Below are positions 6,678 through 10,212 of a DNA stretch of 10,212 nt, piece by piece. The stretch lies in NCBI GenBank assembly GCA_020431945.1, contig JAGQHH010000195.1:1-10212 (forward strand), in the 5' to 3' direction. Position numbers and translations under genes: made by a program. Below the pieces are notes generated by a model that made no database searches, was not told the DNA's origin, and saw nothing but the letters and a program-made list of their open reading frames with translations. This stretch comes from Cyanobacteria bacterium HKST-UBA02 (GTDB lineage Bacteria; Cyanobacteriota; Vampirovibrionia; Obscuribacterales; Obscuribacteraceae). The stretch's first letter is position 1; every line of letters begins with the position of its first letter.

Positions 6678-7729
6678 TCCCCTTGCCAGCAAACAGGATC
6701 CTGGTGATCCGTTATCGCTTTCTCGGCGACACGATCTTGACCGTGCCATTTCTGCGAAATCTAAGAGGAGCTTATCCGCAAGCCCGCATCGATATGCTGG
6801 TGGGGCCCGTCAGCGGCGAGGTTCTGACCGGTTGCCCCTATGTCGACAATTTCATCACATTCGATACTACTCGTTTTCACAAGTACGACAGCGGCGAGGG
6901 CGAAAAGCGCAGCTTCTGGTCCTATGTCCGGCAGCTGCGGGAGCCCCGCTACGACCTGGTCTTTGTCCTGAAACGGTCCCTCTCCTCGGCTTTTCTTGCC
7001 TTCACCACCGGTGCGCGTTATCGGGTCGGCTATGCCACCGAAGGCCGCGGGCTCCTGCTCACGCACTCGGCAAAATGGCGAACCGACATCCATGAGGTGG
7101 AGTCGGTGCTGGACGTGCTCGAGGCGGCCGGCGTGAGGGTGGAAGACCGACACCTGGAAGCCTGGATAGCGGAAAGCGAGAGCGACTCGATCCGCAAGAA
7201 AGTCCCCGAGCTGGAAAAAGGCGGAGGGAAGGTGCTCATCCATGCCGCCGCCGCTCATCCGGATAAACTTTATCCACTGGAGTCCTGGGCGACAATAATC
7301 AAAGCACTGAGCGAAAAGGTAGGAATGCAGCCCTTTTTCACCGGAGCGCCCGGAGACAGGCAGATGTATGAGGAACTCACAGGGATGTCAGGCGTCAGAA
7401 GTGTTAATATGGCAGGAGAACTATCTGTAAGAGAAAGTATGGCTTTATATCAAGAAATGGACCTGGCCGTATGCGTAGACTCCGGACCCGCCCACCTGGC
7501 GGCAGCCACCGGAGTTCCTACAGTGGCGCTATTCGGACCTACAGATCCAGTTCGCTGGGCACCCTACGGTGACCGGATGAAGGCAGTCTACGACAACGGT
7601 CTGGACTGCCGACCCTGCAATTACAGAAAGACCTGCGACAACAGACCCTGCCTCAACGAACTCCCTGCCGGCACCGTCCTGGCCGCCTGCGAAGAGCTCC
7701 TGAGTAGCGGCGCGCCCACCGGGGAGTAG
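6674..7729 (+). CDS. Glycosyltransferase family 9 protein (heptosyltransferase-like, LPS core)
   Basis: This belongs to the ADP-heptose:LPS heptosyltransferase family (GT9, WaaC/WaaF/WaaQ-like), whose members extend the LPS core with sugars on the cytoplasmic side. The N-terminal Rossmann domain opens with RILVIRYRFLGDTILTVPF, the family's nucleotide-fold start. The C-terminal domain carries the donor-binding block CVDSGPAHLAAATGVP with D269, then VALFGPTDPVRWAPYG. A cysteine cluster follows at C312, C315, C321 and C326 (CX2CX5CX4C), a variant of the Cys-rich tail found in many family members. At 351 residues the length is normal. It begins in an ATGA overlap with lpxK and lies directly behind waaA, which supports a core-sugar role. 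The actual sugar (heptose or another) is not determined by sequence alone, so no symbol is given. A stretch at about 7398-7460 uses noticeably more A/T-ending codons than the rest. Confidence 0.9.
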   Translation: MIPLPANRILVIRYRFLGDTILTVPFLRNLRGAYPQARIDMLVGPVSGEVLTGCPYVDNFITFDTTRFHKYDSGEGEKRSFWSYVRQLREPRYDLVFVLKRSLSSAFLAFTTGARYRVGYATEGRGLLLTHSAKWRTDIHEVESVLDVLEAAGVRVEDRHLEAWIAESESDSIRKKVPELEKGGGKVLIHAAAAHPDKLYPLESWATIIKALSEKVGMQPFFTGAPGDRQMYEELTGMSGVRSVNMAGELSVRESMALYQEMDLAVCVDSGPAHLAAATGVPTVALFGPTDPVRWAPYGDRMKAVYDNGLDCRPCNYRKTCDNRPCLNELPAGTVLAACEELLSSGAPTGE

Positions 7730-7732
7730 ACC

Positions 7733-8878
7733 ATGAGAATCTTCGTCTTTATCGCTCTTCTAGCCACGTTCATGTCGGCGCCGATCCGGGCTGTCGCCAG
7801 TACGCCTGCCGAGGCAGCCCAGCAGGAGGCTGCCACGGTGAAAAAGTTCGAGGAAATGAAGAAGAAGGCTGCCAGCAGCTGGCCGAAGTGGTACTACTGG
7901 GACCAGGTCGGGCTGAAAGACTGGAATTCCGGGGACAGACCAAGGGCCAAGCAAAAGTGGGAATATGCCCTGGGTATTGCCGAAGCCGAGGTGCGGGGCA
8001 AAAAGCTCGACCCGGTTACAGCACGACGCTTCAGAGAATTTCTGGACCATCAGATATTGCTGGTCCAGTATTTCCAGTTGCCCAACAAGCGCGAGCTGGC
8101 CGGTAAAGACCCGAGAGAGCAATATGCATTGATCAACGACGCTCGAATCGAGGACATCGAGCGCACTCTCAAATATCTCGACAGGGTAGAGCGGCTCGGG
8201 AACAGCACCCTGGGTCGTGGACACTATGCCATGCAGCCTTTCAACAGGATTCGGGTCAAGCACGAAGAATGGAAGCGCAGCATGAAGTACGAGAACGAGA
8301 CCATCCGGGGCTGGCCGATCGGCTCTTACGACAATGGCGGCAAGCAGGGCAAGACCGGTACGCCGGTAGTCATCCAGGACAGGCGTGACGCCAGACCGCC
8401 GGACTGGTGGAAAAACCAGAAAGGCGCCGAGGTCTGGAAAGACCAGCGGGACTCTCACCAGAAAACCCAGACCACTTCCGCCAAAGCAGGTTACGATCCG
8501 AATCGGTTCAAATCGAGCTATAACCGAACCCCCGGAACCATGTATGTGGGCGGCAAACAGGTCAAGGTCTCCGACCGGCCCAACAAGGACAATCCGGTCG
8601 GCAATGTCGCCGGCAACTCTCCAAAAGAGTGGGGCAATACCAATCGCCTGACCGACGCCAAAAAGCCTCTCCCCTGGGGTCAATACGATGGCACCCCCCG
8701 TGGACCCGATTTGAACGCCAAACCGGTCCCGCAGCTATGGGGAACCAGCGCAAAGCCCAAAGATCCCCTCAAGCAGGGCTGGGGCAACAATACCTGGGGC
8801 ACCCAGCAACTGAACAAACCACCTACAGGCGTACGAACTCCCGCTCCGCCGGATAAAGAGAGCAATTACTGGAAGTAG
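7733..8878 (+). CDS. Secreted tryptophan-rich protein of unknown function with C-terminal Trp-Gly motifs
   Basis: I do not recognise the family. The first 22 residues look like a signal peptide: MR, a hydrophobic stretch IFVFIALLATFM, then an AVA|S cleavage site after residue 22. The mature protein has two parts. Residues ~24-190 are charged and helical, with a segment GDRPRAKQKWEYALGIAEAE that resembles one TPR-type helix pair; there is no array. Residues ~190-381 are basic, low in hydrophobics, rich in P, G, N, K and W, and probably disordered. They hold five WG pairs at W300, W315, W336, W350 and W355, plus DWW and VWK earlier and a terminal YWK. ATG 7733 follows GGGGAG (7721-7726) by six bases and starts 3 bases after the GT9 stop, so it belongs to the LPS operon. 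A periplasmic or cell-surface role is inferred from the signal and neighbours only. No catalytic motif, lipobox or transmembrane anchor is seen. Confidence 0.8.
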   Translation: MRIFVFIALLATFMSAPIRAVASTPAEAAQQEAATVKKFEEMKKKAASSWPKWYYWDQVGLKDWNSGDRPRAKQKWEYALGIAEAEVRGKKLDPVTARRFREFLDHQILLVQYFQLPNKRELAGKDPREQYALINDARIEDIERTLKYLDRVERLGNSTLGRGHYAMQPFNRIRVKHEEWKRSMKYENETIRGWPIGSYDNGGKQGKTGTPVVIQDRRDARPPDWWKNQKGAEVWKDQRDSHQKTQTTSAKAGYDPNRFKSSYNRTPGTMYVGGKQVKVSDRPNKDNPVGNVAGNSPKEWGNTNRLTDAKKPLPWGQYDGTPRGPDLNAKPVPQLWGTSAKPKDPLKQGWGNNTWGTQQLNKPPTGVRTPAPPDKESNYWK

Positions 8879-8892
8879 ACTCTTCTGAATCT

Positions 8893-9507
8893 TCAGCGGG
8901 TATCTTGAAAAACCGCCCCGGCCTCGATCAAGACAGGCAGGCCTCTAACCACGCAGAAAAAGCAGGAGAAATAAACGAAAAACATCGCTATGCCGGGAAG
9001 GAACCAGCCCGGTCCCTGGCTGGTGTGGGCGGCGATAACCAGACAGAAAGCCACCGCTTTCACTACCGCATAGGTGAATCGGCTGAAATTGGAAGCCACG
9101 AGAAACTTGCCCAGAGCCGACTGCATCATCGTCTTTTCCCCGAAAGCGGTCAGTCCTTTCTCGCTGGCATGGGAGCGAATCGCATCGACGAAGGTTCCCC
9201 GGATCAAATACAGAAGCGGCACGAAAACAGGGATCCAGCCGAGGGACGAGAAGACGATCCAGTAAGCCATCTCCACGGCCCGGTCCCCGGCAATGTCGAG
9301 AATGCCTCCGAGCTTGGTGGACTGATTCAGTTTGCGAGCGAAGTAACCGTCCAGACCGTCAGCCCAGATGACCAGCACCGTAAGACCGAAAGCCGTCCAG
9401 AGAAGAAGGTCTGACGGAGGCTGGAAAAGCAGAGCCAGGGTACCCAGAGCCAGCACCACTCGCGATACCGTTATCGTGTTCGGCACGTTGATGGAGGGAG
9501 GCTTCAA
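8893..9507 (-). CDS. CDP-alcohol phosphatidyltransferase family protein
   Basis: This is an integral membrane enzyme that joins a CDP-activated lipid or alcohol to a second alcohol with release of CMP, as in phosphatidylglycerophosphate synthesis. The complete signature is present: D50, D53-G54, A57-R58, G67, D71 and D75 (DGLDGYFAR, then GGILDIAGD). The four aspartates that bind the two metal ions are therefore intact. Hydrophobic segments lie at about 12-29, 34-49 and 80-104, with two or more in the last ~65 residues. A length of 204 residues is typical. PgsA is the likeliest specificity, but the acceptor cannot be decided, so no symbol is given. The start is TTG at 9507-9505, with TAAGGAAG overlapping the gyrB stop as its ribosome-binding site; an internal GTG seven codons in is a weaker alternative. 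It follows gyrB by nine bases, so both are probably on one transcript. Its stop is 14 bases from that of the convergent secreted-protein gene. Confidence 0.9.
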   Translation of the reverse strand: MKPPSINVPNTITVSRVVLALGTLALLFQPPSDLLLWTAFGLTVLVIWADGLDGYFARKLNQSTKLGGILDIAGDRAVEMAYWIVFSSLGWIPVFVPLLYLIRGTFVDAIRSHASEKGLTAFGEKTMMQSALGKFLVASNFSRFTYAVVKAVAFCLVIAAHTSQGPGWFLPGIAMFFVYFSCFFCVVRGLPVLIEAGAVFQDTR

Positions 9508-9516
9508 AGCACTTCC

Positions 9517-10212
9517 TTAGAGATCCAGATCGGCGAATTGAGCATGCTTTTCGATGAAAGCACGTCGGGGTCCGACCGCCTCACCCATCAAGAGGTCGAA
9601 GGTATGATCCGCATCGGAGGCGTCTTCCACCGAGACCTTTTTGAGAGTCCGGGTATCCGGATTCATAGTGGTTTCCCAGAGCTGCTCAGGCTGCATTTCA
9701 CCCAGCCCTTTGAAGCGCTGAATCACCGACTTCTCACCGAACTCCGCCCGCAGGGCTTCGAGCTTGTGATCGTTGTAGCAATACTCGGAACGCTTGCCCT
9801 TGGTGATCTTGTAGAGAGGCGGCTGAGCGATATAGACGTAGCCTTTCTCCACCAGAGGTCTTGCATAGCGGAAGAAGAAAGTGAGCAGAAGGGTGCGAAT
9901 GTGGCTTCCGTCGACATCGGCATCGGTCATGACGATAACCTTGTGATAACGAAGCTTGCTCAGGTCGAGGTTCTCGGCGTTGGGGCGCAGGAAGCCACCG
10001 GTCTTGGCACCGTCCTCGTCCTTGTCGTCCTTGACATAGAGTCCGAGGGCCTGGATCATAGCCTGTACTTCGGCATTCTCGTAGATCCGGCTGGGCTGGA
10101 CCCGCTCCACATTGAGGATCTTGCCTCGTAGCGGCAGTATTGCCTGGAACTCGCGGTTCCGGCCTTTCTTGGCGCTTCCTCCGGCGGAGTCGCCCTCCAC
10201 CAGATAGATCTC
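9517..10212 (-). CDS. gyrB: DNA gyrase subunit B, C-terminal part (5' end outside the window)
   Basis: GyrB is the ATPase/TOPRIM subunit of DNA gyrase, which introduces negative supercoils. The window holds the last 231 codons; the frame is open to the right edge. The TOPRIM domain begins with [20 protein letters not shown], whose E is the catalytic metal-binding glutamate. [10 protein letters not shown] follows, and the [19 protein letters not shown] block supplies the DxD metal ligands. The tail shows [32 protein letters not shown] and [11 protein letters not shown]. It ends within the short conserved tail ([14 protein letters not shown]...), without the large insertion of E. coli GyrB, as in cyanobacterial and many other gyrases. 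GyrB is preferred over ParE because of [10 protein letters not shown], the TTMNP block and the resemblance to cyanobacterial GyrB, where a single type II subunit is usual; ParE cannot be excluded strictly. The stop TAA (9519-9517) is embedded in the ribosome-binding site of the downstream gene. Confidence 0.93.
   Translation of the reverse strand, partial: EIYLVEGDSAGGSAKKGRNREFQAILPLRGKILNVERVQPSRIYENAEVQAMIQALGLYVKDDKDEDGAKTGGFLRPNAENLDLSKLRYHKVIVMTDADVDGSHIRTLLLTFFFRYARPLVEKGYVYIAQPPLYKITKGKRSEYCYNDHKLEALRAEFGEKSVIQRFKGLGEMQPEQLWETTMNPDTRTLKKVSVEDASDADHTFDLLMGEAVGPRRAFIEKHAQFADLDL

Noticed and set aside
7760..8683. A 307-codon minus-strand open frame opposite the secreted-protein gene
   Set aside because: It is long enough to consider, but the plus frame has a signal peptide, a ribosome-binding site and operon spacing. 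The minus frame has no recognisable motif and runs against the cluster.

Overview
The window looks like part of a metagenome-derived contig from a Gram-negative bacterium related to Cyanobacteria, most likely a non-photosynthetic lineage such as Vampirovibrionia/Obscuribacterales. I infer this from the cyanobacterial style of RpsB, the small HNH endonuclease, PriA and GyrB, combined with lipid A/Kdo genes. The lineage is a judgement from recalled family sequences, not from a search.

Layout. (1) Positions 1 to about 524, minus strand: the C-terminal part of an alphaproteobacterial-looking NADH-quinone oxidoreductase subunit G (NuoG), rich in GCG and CGC codons. (2) About 525-731, minus strand: the first ~69 codons of 30S ribosomal protein S2 (rpsB), starting at TTG. 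The two pieces form one uninterrupted reading frame. No such protein is expected and both genes are core genes, so an assembly chimera is the likeliest explanation. (3) 732-1067: a divergent non-coding region holding a good sigma70-type promoter for the gene to its right and perhaps the rpsB leader. (4) 1068-1565: a lone HNH endonuclease. (5) 1761-8878, plus strand: a tightly packed cluster of priA, waaA/kdtA, lpxK, a family 9 glycosyltransferase and a secreted tryptophan-rich protein of unknown function. Gaps within it are 1 to 3 bases or 4-base ATGA overlaps. (6) 8893-10212, minus strand, convergent with the cluster: the 3' part of gyrB followed by a CDP-alcohol phosphatidyltransferase gene.

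How the genes fit together. waaA, lpxK and the GT9 enzyme are successive steps of lipopolysaccharide inner-core and lipid A assembly, so the organism very probably builds an LPS-type outer membrane. The secreted protein is the last gene of the cluster and may belong to the envelope too. The phosphatidyltransferase makes a phospholipid head-group transfer. PriA and GyrB are replication proteins. No tRNA, rRNA, CRISPR array, insertion sequence or phage gene was recognised.

The observations most worth following up are the rpsB/nuoG junction, which affects how far the left end of the contig can be trusted, and the unrecognised secreted protein with its five Trp-Gly motifs. Nothing in the window amounts to a clear new defence or mobile system.
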